Shown here: one piece after another, positions 1-10,256 of the stretch
How the letters are laid out: each line of letters starts with the position of its first letter
Numbering within the stretch: position 1 is the first letter of the stretch
Assembly: GCA_000969725.1 (NCBI GenBank)
Contig: JXSR01S029078.1
Length of the DNA: 23,691 nucleotides
Origin: Ophiothrix spiculata
Lineage: Eukaryota > Echinodermata > Ophiuroidea > Amphilepidida > Ophiotrichidae
Strand: one strand, 5' to 3'
Notes under the pieces: model-generated
Database searches by the model: none
What the model was told of the DNA's origin: nothing
What the model saw: the letters and a program-made list of their open reading frames with translations, nothing else
Made by a program: the position numbers and the translations under genes

Positions 1-1517
1 GGCCGTTTATTTAACTTTGTTTTCCAGTAGTAGGAAAAAAAGATGAAAAAAAATGAAAATCTCTCAAAAACCTTTTAAAAAAATGCGCTAAATTTGGATT
101 TTTAAAAGCTATGCGCGCGGGAAGCAGAGACAGACTGTATTTCTTTCTTTGGCCTAATTCAACTAAAGCATTTGACTGCTCTCATGGAAGAAAACACTTT
201 TAGGTATTTATTTGTACAAGTTTCAATAGCTCTCATTTTAGGGTTGTATCCTCATTTTAAATATCAAGAAGTCTTTTCAGAAATTCTTGACTGTTGATTA
301 TTCCACCATTTCTGCAAAATGATTCATATAGGCCTAGGCCCTATGTAAAAAACAATTGAATGTAACATGCACTTCAGTTTTGACAAATTGCGATAAAATT
401 CCCTTTAATTCATAGGTCTATCATGAAAAGTATTTTGACCTCCCACCCCCCATCCTTCCACCCATATATCAGTTCACCACATTGTATCATGGTCTTCAGC
501 ATGGTGGGAAATATGGGCAATTTAGCATGTCACTTGCCAGGAAATTTACACTTCTGGATGAAAATTTGGCATTTGGGAGGGGAATTTAAAGTGGGAAATT
601 TAAAGAGTCCTTGCCAGGAAATTTGAGTTTTTAAGACCCTGGTCTCAGCCTATATTTTGTATTACATAATACTAGGTATTGCATAATTTTGGCATTTCTG
701 GGACAAGTTCATTGCAATTCAACCAAAATGCAAGCAAACAAGGTCTTATACCTATTGAATTCCTGAGTCAGATTGAGTCATTGCAGGAATCCCTCACATG
801 ATAAATTTGTTGCTTTTGTTTTAGCAAAAATCTATGGTTTTAGCCAGGGGGTCACAATTGCCTCTACATATAGACCAACTTCTAACAGTATTCACCCTGC
901 ACCCCGAAATTTATTGACACCCCTAACTTTGCTACGAGTCTGTTATTAAACTCAGACATATTTCGAGATACAAAATTATTCTCAGATACTCAGACGAAAA
1001 AACAAACTGTTTTAATTGCCCGACTGACGATAGATTTGTGTACTGGAATATTTTTTGTTGTTAGTTTTGCCAAAATCTTGTAAAATCAGCTGTGTTTTGT
1101 ACCATTTTGGCCTAATCTTTGAAGATTTTGGGGTTATTCTGGGCAAAAAAAAATAAAAAAAATCACCCAACCGACTGACCCTACTTGAAATGACCGCCCG
1201 CCCGTAAAACAGGTTTTTTTCCCCGTTGCCTTAGGGGTTATTTCAAAATCACATGTAAACCAATTCTGATCCCCCCCCCCCACTGGTTTTTGTTAACCAG
1301 AATAACAGGTTGTTACTCATTACCAGTGCCCACAGAAAAGGACAAATCAACTGTCATTTGACACCGCATTGATTTTATTTTTTACCTCGGAAATGGTGTC
1401 GAGACTCCGGGGTCGTGACAACGTGAAGAATCCATGAATATTATCTCACTTTTTATGCATTGAACAGAATTTGATATGATAAGGAGACTTAGTATCAACA
1501 CAGTTGATTTTTTTTAA
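1..1517. other. non-coding, AT-rich upstream stretch
   Basis: No exon with a recognisable protein and conserved splice borders is visible. Open frames here are short and without family resemblance. The stretch holds homopolymer runs (a C-run near 1270, A-runs near 1150) and a degenerate CpG-bearing patch around 900-1230. It lies upstream of the RSK exons on the same strand, so it is either a 5' intron of that gene or intergenic; the sequence does not decide. Confidence 0.5.
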
Positions 1518-1824
1518 ACTGTGATTCTTGTATAAAGCTAAATAAAAAGGAGAGACCAACATGCTGAAAATTTCATGATTCTGATCACGCATTTTAAGCT
1601 TTTCAGGATTTTGAAAATCCCCATCTATAGGTTTCTCTGTGGTAATTACTGGACAGTAATTATAAAACAACACTTTCTCACTTTTCCTTTAAAAATATGC
1701 AAGCACGTTTGCAAGAATGGTTTAGGATTTGTAACATATATCTGTCAAGGATTCTTCTAAGCTAAAAAGATCAATTTTGATAGAGGTGACCTTTAGGATG
1801 AAAAGTGGATCATGAATTGCCCCT
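1518..1824 (-). mobile_element. TTAA-flanked non-autonomous TIR element, copy a
   Basis: This 307-bp block is the inverted, diverged relative of 13999-14364. The shared inner sequence includes caattttgatagaggtgacc here and its counterpart near 14031-14056 on the opposite strand. Its right end, aattgcccct, mirrors the aggggcaatt start of the other copy. The left border is TTAA at 1514-1517; the right border has decayed to tgaa. TTAA duplications are known from the piggyBac and Kolobok superfamilies. No transposase is present, so the superfamily is an inference. Two short antiparallel open frames inside look fortuitous. Confidence 0.6.
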
Positions 1825-4281
1825 TGAAGTATGATCTTCTAAAAACAATATTTGGCTTCCTAGAAAACTGAGTGACCTAGTTGATTTTTCTTGATCGATT
1901 GTTGTATTTTCAATTATGTCATGTCCAATATCAGTGCATCAAGAATGGCTACATCCGATATTGATTTCAATTATGGCTTTGTTTGTACAGTGTTCCTTGA
2001 ATTGGGTTTGACAAATTGCGCACTGAACCACCTGATGACGGTCGTTCGTTGAGAATGAATAAATTCATCTCGCGAGCCAGACATGGATTATATTATATTA
2101 TAAGATTTGTGCTGTAGGACATCCGGTTCTGTATTGTGTATCTTGAGTGTTATGTAAAGCAGCAAGTCATTCTCCGTATCCAAAGCAACTCTCATCTTGT
2201 ATTTATGTAATACTAAACAATAATATATTATAAACCTGAGGGGAGAAGCACTCAGGATTGGGTTGGGTACCATGTTTAGTTTAGTGACAATTTTAACTTC
2301 TATTCAACACACATATTCAGGTCTTTTTACCTTAAGAGAATATCCAAATTGGGTAAAAAAAATTGGTTGATCGATCCCCATCTCCTACTAACACTTGTCC
2401 CGTTTGGACCAATGCTAGAAATCCCTCAAAATGTCCAACCCAGAAAATTAAAACTTTCAACACTTAAGTACTTTTTGGCTTGACAGTACATAGTAGCATA
2501 AAAAGTACACATTACAAACAACAAAATTGTGCTTTATAATTTTGCAAATATGGCAGTTTTTATTTCAGTTGTTTTTTTATCAAGCCCCCCCCCCTTCCCC
2601 ACCTGATAACTATTGGCTCTACTTTATTAAAAACCATATTCACAATATGGAGTTAACTACAAATATTCAATGCCATCCCATTTGCTACTCAGAGACTCAA
2701 TTTATGAAAAATTACAGAGTTTAATAGATACCATTTTCCATGAAAAATGTGTTGGCAGCATCTGGTATTCGATGTATGAAAACATGATTTTTGGCTTGCC
2801 AAGTCAAATATGACAATGATTTTGATATTTGATTTATTATTGTAACATGCTTTTCCTAGAACTAATTTGTTTTGACATTAGAATACTAATATTATGATGG
2901 TTTATCATTAAATCGTTTTTATGATAATAGAGTTTTGTTATTATTTGCTCCAATTGCAGTTTTGACTGGTTTCAAAGAATACTGATTAAATCTATATGTG
3001 ACGTTTGAAATTATTATTAAACTTATGAGAAAATTATTCCATTCTAGAGACATATCAACCCTAACTCCCAAACACTTAGAAAAACTGTAAGTTCGAATAT
3101 GTCATACAAAAATTTCCCGTTTCCCCTAGTATTCAAACTTCCGACCTTTGACGTCTGGATCTAATGTTTACCTTGGCAGCATTTTCTTGTCCATCTCCCT
3201 CTATGACATTTTCGGATTTGGGCAAATTTCTTGATATTTGATTATGTTGGATAGAGGTGTGTTAGGATTAAAGTAATCAAAATTTATCAGAAGAAGAAAG
3301 AAACAGAGCAAAACTAACTAGACCAACTAGTAAAAACTCCATGGTAAAATAAGCATTTTGATGAAAAACTGACTTAATCATTGTGTTCGCAATAAAAATC
3401 TGCTTCTGGAAATTATGTAAACGTTTAATAGTGATCAATCAGCTAATTTCCAAATTATCAATTTTTTTTTCCAAAAATTAGGGTTTTTTCTGATCATAGA
3501 TGGAATCTTGCCAACTGATATTGCATGTGTTTTGTCATATTTTCAAAACATGATGGGAGACCTATATGAATATTACCATATCTGATATTGTGTGTATCTT
3601 TCATACATCCGTATTTCTGTTTAAACTAGTTGTTTACAATCATAAAGACAAAAAAAAAAACTAGTTGTTTACAAATTCTCTTGATAATAGTGCGCAAAAG
3701 TTCAAAGGTGACAAATTGTTTGATCACATGATCTTGATTGCCACGTTGCATTGTACCAACTGTGGTGATTATGCTCGAATATTAAGAGAATAAATATTAT
3801 TCATTTGCACTACATCAATATTATCTGTCTTTTACATGATAATTGATAATTAGATAAATAGACCAGTAAGATAAGATATGATTTAATGTCCTGTTTTAGG
3901 GTCACAAAGAGGGTAATTTTCCAGATACATGTACCAGGACTTTTTAGAACTTTCCAATTTCCACAACATTATTTTCAGCCTAATGATTTTCAAATTATTT
4001 TTTCCCAAGATTTCAATCAGATCGATAATAAAAAAAAAGTAGGGAGTCTTGAGGTTTTAATCAATTTAACTAACCAATTCATCTTTATGAATTTATGAAA
4101 ACTTACTTTCATAAATCAATTACATCAAGCTTGATCAACTTCATCTAGCCGTTACATCTATTTATATGGAAAATGTTGCTTAAAATATGCTGTGTGGCAC
4201 TGATTTAGATTTGGTTTGATGAGCTTACCACTCTTGAGTCAGATGTTCAAGTCAAGCTTTTTTCACATTTCTGCTTTATTA
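1825..4281. other. non-coding stretch without recognised genes
   Basis: About 2.5 kb of AT-rich DNA. Apart from a C-run near 2585 and the small poly-A insertion at 3623-3674 (listed separately) I see no supported gene, RNA or bounded element. The open frames at 2527-2724 and 3886-4098 have low-complexity or unremarkable translations and no splice or family support. Confidence 0.5.
3623..3674 (+). repeat. 17-bp direct repeat flanking a tiny A-tailed insert
   Basis: AAACTAGTTGTTTACAA occurs at 3623-3639 and again, identically, at 3658-3674. Between them are 18 bases, tcataaagac followed by a run of A. An A-ending insert between identical 15-17-bp repeats is the usual signature of target-primed reverse transcription by a LINE machinery, here with an extremely short cargo. 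Because the A-run is ambiguous, the exact repeat length is 15-17 bp. Replication slippage is an alternative. Confidence 0.5.
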
Positions 4282-4773
4282 GGGGCGTGTCATTAGATTT
4301 CGGGAGCATATTTTTTTTCCTGGAAATTACTGTTTTTCTGCCTATTCCATGTTCAGGGGGAATTTTTTTTCTTCTGCATGTGGAGGGGGAATCCCCTGGA
4401 AATCTAATGGTGCGCCCATAGATTTAAAGGGGAGATACCAGGCTTTGTATACCAGTCCGTGTAATGGCGTCGTCAGCCATGGAGCTCAAATTGGGGGTAT
4501 TCGGGTCCACTCGGTTCCCGGGAAAATCAACTCCGACAGCCGAGACTTGGTTACGCGTACAGGCAACCTGCGCAAATAATAATTTACGCGAATGATACGC
4601 CAACCTGCACGCAAAGCGTGTGTGCGTGTTTCAATATTCGCGCATTATAACACTGTGCGATGCCTCATCGGCAAGCTGTCGGTTAAACCCGAATACCCCA
4701 AATTTTGTCTCCATGCCGGATAAAAATGGCGGACATGTCTGGTATCTCCCCTTCAAATCTATGGGTGCGCCCC
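4282..4773. mobile_element. PIF/Harbinger-like MITE with TTA target duplication
   Basis: The 492-bp element starts GGGGCGTGTCATTAGATTTC and ends with AATCTATGGGTGCGCCCC, imperfect inverted repeats of each other, and is flanked by TTA at 4279-4281 and 4774-4776. TTA duplications with G-rich ends are typical of PIF/Harbinger. Inside, near 4385-4442, lies a back-to-back copy of the terminal sequence. From there to the right end the element folds on itself: 4409-4442 pairs with 4738-4772, and 4481-4510 pairs with about 4686-4714. CpG content is higher than in the flanks. No transposase frame is seen. Confidence 0.65.
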
Positions 4774-5536
4774 TTATAAATTCCACTCAAACATATGAGC
4801 AGGCGGTGGCGGACACGATAAATAGCATCCACTAGATTTAGGGACGAGGGATTTCTAAAACGCAAATTTAGGGTACGATTTACGTGTATTTCTATTGGGT
4901 CACGTGACTCACGTATTGAAGAAAAAAATTCCAAAGATCATATTTTTACCTTTCCTCAAAAAAATACAAAAGTGTTCTTATAGTAATCAACATAATTATG
5001 TCATTCCAAATCCGCTGGGGTTCACGCGTGAACCCCACTTTTTATATAGGTTATCATATTTTTTTACCGATTACGAAAATAATTTTAGTGATCATCCCGG
5101 AAGTAGTATTTTTCCACGAATCCCAACGGCTTCACGCCAGAGGCGGTATAGGACATGACGTCACCGGGGATCGGCTACGATAACATATACCGTCCGGCAA
5201 CCAGTAACAGTTGCCACGACCACCCTCCTCTGCATATGAGTATACCAAATGGATATGTTGATAAAAAAATAATGGTTTTGATCCATCATGCAAAACCAAT
5301 TAAATTTATATATAGCATTGATGGGAAATTATACAAACCACAAAATACAGAAGTATATCCTAACTGAGATGTAGATGATCAGCCAGGATATCCTATTTGT
5401 CAATAAATTACCATTTTTGCATTAATTGTTAAAGTTGACTGCATAATGAAGTAAACAAAAAGTGTTTATATTTCTGGCATTCTTTCTATTGAACCATTTT
5501 TCAAAAGTTTTGATTAACATCTCAACAAATCGTCAG
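4774..5536. other. CpG-bearing non-coding stretch
   Basis: This stretch is richer in CpG than its surroundings and contains a palindromic CACGTG inside gtcacgtgac near 4898-4907, a perfect 22-bp palindrome at 5016-5037, a TATA-like tttttatata near 5040, and a perfect TGACGTCA at 5156-5163. These could be cis-regulatory sites or remains of a mobile element. Overlapping open frames (4895-5158, 5155-5367) have no recognisable protein. No element ends were found. Confidence 0.35.
5016..5037. repeat. perfect 22-bp palindrome
   Basis: The two half sites TGGGGTTCACG and CGTGAACCCCA are exact reverse complements with no spacer. It could bind a dimeric regulator or simply be a relic of a foldback element; nothing around it decides. 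Confidence 0.6.
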
Positions 5537-6911
5537 TGTTTATTATCAGTAAATAGTCTTGTTGTGACGTCAGATGAAAGAAAAAAATGCAAATGATGTG
5601 ACATACAATGATAGCAAACATGCATGGTACATCAAATGTCAATTAATTTCAATGTTTTTTTATGAAATTCCTGGTAATGTTTTGTAACAGCTTGAATGTT
5701 TTAATTCAAGTTCACTATTGTATTGTTTCATTATTGCTTTAGATTGCATATGTTTGTTATGGTCACATGTGTGTTTATTTGGACTTATATCCTGATTGCA
5801 CAGTTGAGATGGGCAGGTGACTCAGAAAACCCACAAATAACAGGTCTTCTTGGCTGTGTATGCATGCAAACAGGCAGGAAAGATCACAAAATATTGTGGT
5901 TATGTCCATGACTTAGACTTTGAGTAGCTGTTATAGCTATTTATTCTGCAAAATCATCATTTTGATCATAACAAGTGATTTGTCAGACCGCAGTGCTGTG
6001 AAGCTTACAGAAGAAACTTTTTAAGTAGACCCTAATCATAGGCTGTCTGGATTATATATATGGTTTGAGAGTGAAAGTTACAAATATGGATTCAATTTTA
6101 AAGATGTTTAAATGTAAACATGGAAAGTATTTTGGACTTCTTGGAAAATGTCGACAAACGTGCAGACACTTGCTAAATGGTCATAAATGCGTAAGTGTGT
6201 AGGATTTAAACGGGGGAGTTTCTTCTCGAGTTTGTTATTCAAATTTTTGCATAGGAAGCTTTAAAACAACAGTATGCTGAATTTTGTTGACTTCTGAGTA
6301 AACGTGTGAATACTAGGCTTATTTTAGAATCATGTAAAAAACATTTTATTTTCAGAATCGTGTCGTTCAATGTGTTATTCAGGTTGTTAGTGTAACTTTA
6401 TTCTTTATTTAGATTGAGACAGCGTCATAGAGGAGTGTACATGTTGTCTTTCAAATGAATCCTCTTCAGAATGGATAATTTATTTTTCTTGAGAAAGAAA
6501 ACTACCTTGGTATTTGTAAGAACTGAACACTGTCAAACAAATTTCTGATTTTGTTAATGAAAGCAGAACATGGCAGTTACAAACTTGCAGTTGATGATGG
6601 GATATATCACATTGCAGAAGAAAATGGTATGATATTGCTTATACAATGGTCACATAACATTGCGGCAATGTGTTTACTGCATTATACAGGGTAAAATTCA
6701 GCGGACACCAGTCAGTGATCGGACAGTGTCCAAGCCACAGAGACGCCAGAAGCATGCCGCAAGAATTTAATTCTGAGTTAAAACCTTGCGGCTTGTATAC
6801 GATGTCTTCAGTTATGGTCTAGTAACAACTGGCGACAGACCGTTGACCGACCAGGCATCGCAAGAGAGTGTAAGCATTCACTGGTGTCATACCGGCTTTG
6901 CGGCTTCCTTC
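5537..6911 (+). repeat. repeat family A, copy 1 (1.38 kb, non-coding)
   Basis: This block aligns end to end with 7842-9598 once the MITE at 8726-9101 is removed (about 1375 versus 1378 bp). It begins tgtttattatcag and ends cttccttc. Shared landmarks are gtgacgtcagatgaaag near the start, gaagcttt...aacaacagtatgctgaatttt in the middle and gaccaggcatcgcaagagag near the end. The copies differ by many substitutions and small indels, and open frames in one are broken in the other (for example a stop in place of the W codon near 6255). It is therefore unlikely to encode protein. No target duplication was seen around this copy. Confidence 0.75.
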
Positions 6912-7153
6912 GGCTTACCAGACACAGTTCGGCGACCGGTGATTTATGTGACCAGGGTGTTAGGCTCAGTCACACATCATGAAACGTACATTTTGGCTCT
7001 ATATGGTGATGTGTAAAATAGCTCTTATATGTATGATGTCTCTGTTTTGGTAAATGGAAGCACTTGGGAGTTGATGTCCTGCACTATGTGTGCTGCACAG
7101 CAGATTCAAATCAACAACTTTCAATGCCCAATGATTAAGCACCTAACGAATCA

Positions 7154-7346
7154 ATACTTTGATCAATACCAAATAGGCAGATCTCTTCACATTGTGAATT
7201 GATACAGATAAGCATGTGCGTGGCTGATGAAGTTGAACACAGCACAACTGCAGGAGACGGCGCGCGAGCAAGTAGGATTATGTTTACTTGTAGAAGAAAT
7301 AATTAGCCTCATAATTCCCAACTAATTATACTTTGATTAATACTAA
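7154..7346 (+). repeat. left arm of foldback element X
   Basis: The arm begins tactttgatcaat and is the inverted counterpart of 9616-9749 followed inward by 7771-7840. Matching pieces include gtgaattgatacagataag (7194-7212) against cttatctgtatcaattcac (9693-9711), ctgcaggagac against gtctcctgcag, and ggattatgtttacttgt against acaagtaaacataatcc. Outer ends are flanked by TA, which would fit a Tc1/mariner-type MITE. Compared with the other arm it lacks about 45 bp near 7270. Confidence 0.65.
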
Positions 7347-7354
7347 CTAGGCGG

Positions 7355-7762
7355 CAAGCTTTTAGCCAGGATTTGAAAGTAGGGCGTCCAAATTCGCGGC
7401 CGGGCGAACAGGCCGGCTTCAATCAAAACATTGTGACGTCAGCATCATTAATATTCATGCTTGACAAAGAAGTCGAGTATTACGTTCGCGCTAGTTGTAA
7501 ACAAAATGGCGACTCACTGGGGATCGAACAAAGAAAAAAACGCGATATAAAACCCATTTTAAGTTCATAAAGTACAATAAATTGGTCAGATTTTGTGATG
7601 ATGATGATTATTGAAGATAAATTCTAACATTCAACATCGAAATTCGTATGGTAAAACGTATTTTTGGACGCCTTATTGGACGGCCTAGGCATTTTACAGG
7701 GCATCTTTTATCGTGACAGGCCGTCCAAAAGACGGCTTGACGGCTTTCTGGCTAAAAGCTTG
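7355..7762 (+). mobile_element. hAT-like non-autonomous element, family E copy 1
   Basis: The 408-bp element has perfect 15-bp terminal inverted repeats, CAAGCTTTTAGCCAG, and an exact 8-bp target duplication CTAGGCGG (7347-7354 and 7763-7770), the duplication length of hAT elements. It lies at the centre of foldback X. A subterminal hairpin GCCGTC-ttttg-GACGGC sits near its right end. Internal landmarks are ttgtgacgtca (perfect TGACGTCA at 7434-7441) and ttgtaaacaaaatggcg. A related copy in the opposite orientation is at 10257-11112. The 65-codon open frame inside is not credible as a gene. Confidence 0.75.
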
Positions 7763-7770
7763 CTAGGCGG

Positions 7771-7840
7771 GAATTATATGGCTTTTCTTCATCCACAAGT
7801 AAACATAATCCCAGTTATGTGTGGGCCGTAGATAATGATG
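7771..7840 (-). repeat. inner part of the right arm of foldback X
   Basis: The sequence gggaattata...acaagtaaacataatccc is the reverse complement of the inner left arm (about 7274-7320). The arm is interrupted after 7840 by repeat copy A2 and resumes at 9599/9616. GGCCGTAGATAATGATG at 7824-7840 is repeated exactly at 9599-9615 and looks like a target duplication made when A2 arrived. Confidence 0.65.
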
Positions 7841-7841
7841 A

Positions 7842-9598
7842 TGTTTATTATCAGTAATAGTCTTATCGTGACGTCAGATGAAAGAAAAAAATGCAAACAT
7901 GCATGGTACATCAAATAACAATTAATTCCAATGGATTTTTGTGCAATTCCTGGTAATATTTTGTAACAGCTTGAAAGTTTTTATTCAAGTTCACTATTGT
8001 ATTGTTTCATTATTGCTTTAGATTGCACATTTTTGTTATGGTCACATGTGCGTGTATTTTGGCTTTAGTTATATCCTGATTGCACAGTTGAGATGGGCAG
8101 GTGACTCAAAAAACCCACAAATAACAGGTCTTCTTGGCTGTGTATGCATGCAAACAGGCAGGAAAGATCACAAAATATTGTGGTTACGGTACCATTAAAT
8201 GTCCGTGACATAGACTTTGAGTAGCTGTTATAGCTTTTTATTCTGGAAGTATTTCTCATCATTTTGATCATAACAAGTGATTTGTCAGACCGCAGTGCTG
8301 TGAAGCTTTCAGGAGAAACTTTTTAAGTAGACCCTAATCATAGGCTGTCTGGACTATATATGGTTTGAGAGTGAAAGTTACAGATATGGATTCAATTTTG
8401 AAGATGTTTAAATGTAAACATGGAAAGTATTTTTGACTTCTTGGAAAATGTTGACAAACATGCAGACACTTGCTAAAAGGTCATAAATGCGTAAGTGTGT
8501 AGGATTGACGGGGGAGTTTCATCTTGAGTTTGTTATTCAAATTTTTGCATGGGAAGCTTTAAAACAACAGTATGCTGAATTTTGTTGGCTTCTGAGTAAA
8601 CATGTGAATACTAAGCTTATTTTAGAATCATGTAAAAAACATTTTATTTTCAGAATTGTGTCGTTCAATGTTTTATTCAGGTTGTTAGTTTAACTTTATT
8701 CTTTATTTAGATTGAGACAGCTTTAGGCTAATGAAACTCGATTACCGGTTTCCCGTCACCCGCCCGCGTTATGTAATTACTCCCTCATTTTGTGAACCAG
8801 ATTCAAGAAAAAATTCATTATTTGCTAAAAATGGTCTTTTTCTCAGTTTTTGGCTAATGAATACATTGTTTGAGATGCATGAGTATCATTATATTCATTA
8901 CACTGCAATTTCCATGTGGAACAACTCATCAAAATCAATGTCCGGTGACACCAAACATTTTTTATTCTGGAATGACTGCACAGAAAATAATGGGTTTTTT
9001 GTGATAAACAGAAAACGGGAAAGTAATGAATAATGAAAATGTTGCCTCATTATGATCAGACAAAAATGTTACGGGAAACCTGGAATCAAGTTTCATTAGC
9101 CTTATAGAGGAGTGTACATGTTGTCTTTCAAATGAATCCTCTTCAGAATAGATAATTTATTTTTCTTGAGAAAGAAAACTTCCTTGGTATTTGTAACACT
9201 GAACAGATTTCTGATTTCGTTAATGAAAGCAGAACATGGCAGTTACAAACTTGCAGTTGATGATGGGATATACCACATTGCAGGAGAAAATGGTATGATA
9301 TTGCTGATACAATGGTCACATAACCTTGCGGCGAGGTTACGATGTGTTTACGGCATCATACAGGGTAGAATTCAGCGGACACCAGTTGGTGATCGGACAG
9401 TGTCCGTAAGCCACAGAGACGCCGGAAGCATGTCCCAAGAATTTAATTCTGAGTTAAAACCTTGCGGCTTGTATACAATGTCTTAAGTTATGGTCTAGTA
9501 ACAACCGGCGACAGACCGGTGACGGACCAGGCATCGCAAGAGAGTGTAAGCATTCACTGGTGCCATACCGATGTCATACCGGCTTTGCATCTTCCTTC
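7842..9598 (+). mobile_element. repeat family A, copy 2, flanked by a 17-bp direct repeat
   Basis: This is the second copy of the block at 5537-6911, in the same orientation, carrying a 376-bp MITE (8726-9101). It is bounded by identical 17-bp repeats GGCCGTAGATAATGATG at 7824-7840 and 9599-9615. The sequence outside these repeats is one continuous arm of foldback X, so A2 is an insertion and not just half of a tandem duplication. Duplications this long are usual for LINE-mediated retroposition, yet no A-tail or tail repeat is seen at either end. No coding capacity is conserved between the copies. The mechanism is unresolved. Confidence 0.65.
8726..9101. mobile_element. TTA-flanked MITE (PIF/Harbinger-like) inside A2
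   Basis: The 376-bp element has 31-bp terminal inverted repeats starting GGCTAATGAAAC, with a few mismatches by eye, and a TTA duplication at 8723-8725 and 9102-9104. The homologous position in A copy 1 (gacagcgtcatagagg, near 6419-6434) is an empty site of the same length as the predicted pre-insertion sequence gacagctttatagagg. TTA duplication and GGC ends fit PIF/Harbinger. The 100-codon open frame 8731-9033 begins within the left inverted repeat and resembles no transposase. Confidence 0.75.
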
Positions 9599-9615
9599 GG
9601 CCGTAGATAATGATG

Positions 9616-9749
9616 CGCGAGTTACAAGTGCAACGAGCGCTGCGTCTCCTGCAGGTGTGCTGTGTCCAGCTACGCACCAGGCTGTACGCACACACTTATC
9701 TGTATCAATTCACTATGTGAAGAGGTCGACTATTTGTGATCAAAGTATA
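9616..9749 (-). repeat. outer part of the right arm of foldback X
   Basis: This is the reverse complement of 7154-7270, ending gatcaaagta|ta. It resumes the arm interrupted by A2. Its end lies only about 73 bp before RSK exon a, so the composite mobile block abuts the splice acceptor region. Confidence 0.65.
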
Positions 9750-9822
9750 GTTCACACTGTCTCTCGGATCATCTCATCTTGTGCATTTTTCTTATCAATT
9801 GTTTATTTCTTATATCTTGCAG

Positions 9823-9933
9823 GAGAATACGTTCAGTGAAATCAACATCACCGAAAATCTTCCTGGTTTAGAGAAGGCGGACCCATCTCATTTTGATCTA
9901 CTCAAAGTTTTAGGACAAGGTTCCTTTGGAAAG
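9823..9933 (+). CDS. RSK: RSK exon a: pre-kinase linker, beta1, glycine-rich loop
   Basis: This exon encodes 37 residues of a p90 ribosomal S6 kinase, a cytoplasmic/nuclear serine/threonine kinase activated by ERK and PDK1. It runs from [20 protein letters not shown] through [10 protein letters not shown] to GQGSFGK. The [21 protein letters not shown] block is diagnostic of the RSK N-terminal kinase domain; MSK and p70 S6K have different residues here. The acceptor is ttatatcttgcag|GAG and the donor AAG|gtttgt, a weaker GT site. The exon is phase 0 at both ends. The valine that completes the nucleotide-binding loop is supplied by the next exon, 7.7 kb downstream. The initiator-bearing exon was not found upstream. 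The orthology call is confident at family level; vertebrate paralogue numbering does not apply. Confidence 0.9.
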
Positions 9934-10256
9934 GTTTGTATTTTACGGATTGGGAATATTAATTCTGAGTAACAGGCCAAATTTTGTTACAAGTGTTTTT
10001 TTAAATTATATGACCAGTCATGATATAGTGTAGTAGTATGGATCGAGATGTCAACATTTTTTACAAGCATTAAATTGAAATTTAAAAAAAAATCAATTGA
10101 AACTTGTGGACATGTGACTCATTTGAATATTTCCCTTGACCATGTTGCATACAGCCAATCAGTCAAAGTTTTGTCTACATTGTAATTTAAAATCAATAAA
10201 TGTTTAACTTATAGATCTCTGTTCCATGGAGTCGGGTTGGGGGAATTGGCGGGCAT

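Noticed and set aside
423-626. 67-codon open frame as the missing 5' RSK exon
   Set aside because: The translation shows no resemblance to RSK N-termini and no matching donor was found.
4349-4934. Overlapping open frames in the CpG-rich block as genes
   Set aside because: They are embedded in the TTA-flanked foldback element; G/C-rich inverted repeats lack stops by composition.
8731-9033. 100-codon open frame as a gene
   Set aside because: It starts inside the left inverted repeat of the 376-bp MITE and resembles no transposase or other family.
5537-9598. A1/A2 as LTRs of a retrotransposon
   Set aside because: The copies lack TG...CA ends, primer-binding site and polypurine tract. The DNA between them is foldback X and a hAT-like element, not gag-pol, and the 17-bp repeat flanks A2 alone.
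9462-9839. 125-codon open frame, with a similar start to the one at 6786-7016, as a conserved protein
   Set aside because: The similarity is explained by the A1/A2 repeat. The frame ends when the repeat ends, runs through foldback X and into the splice acceptor of exon a.
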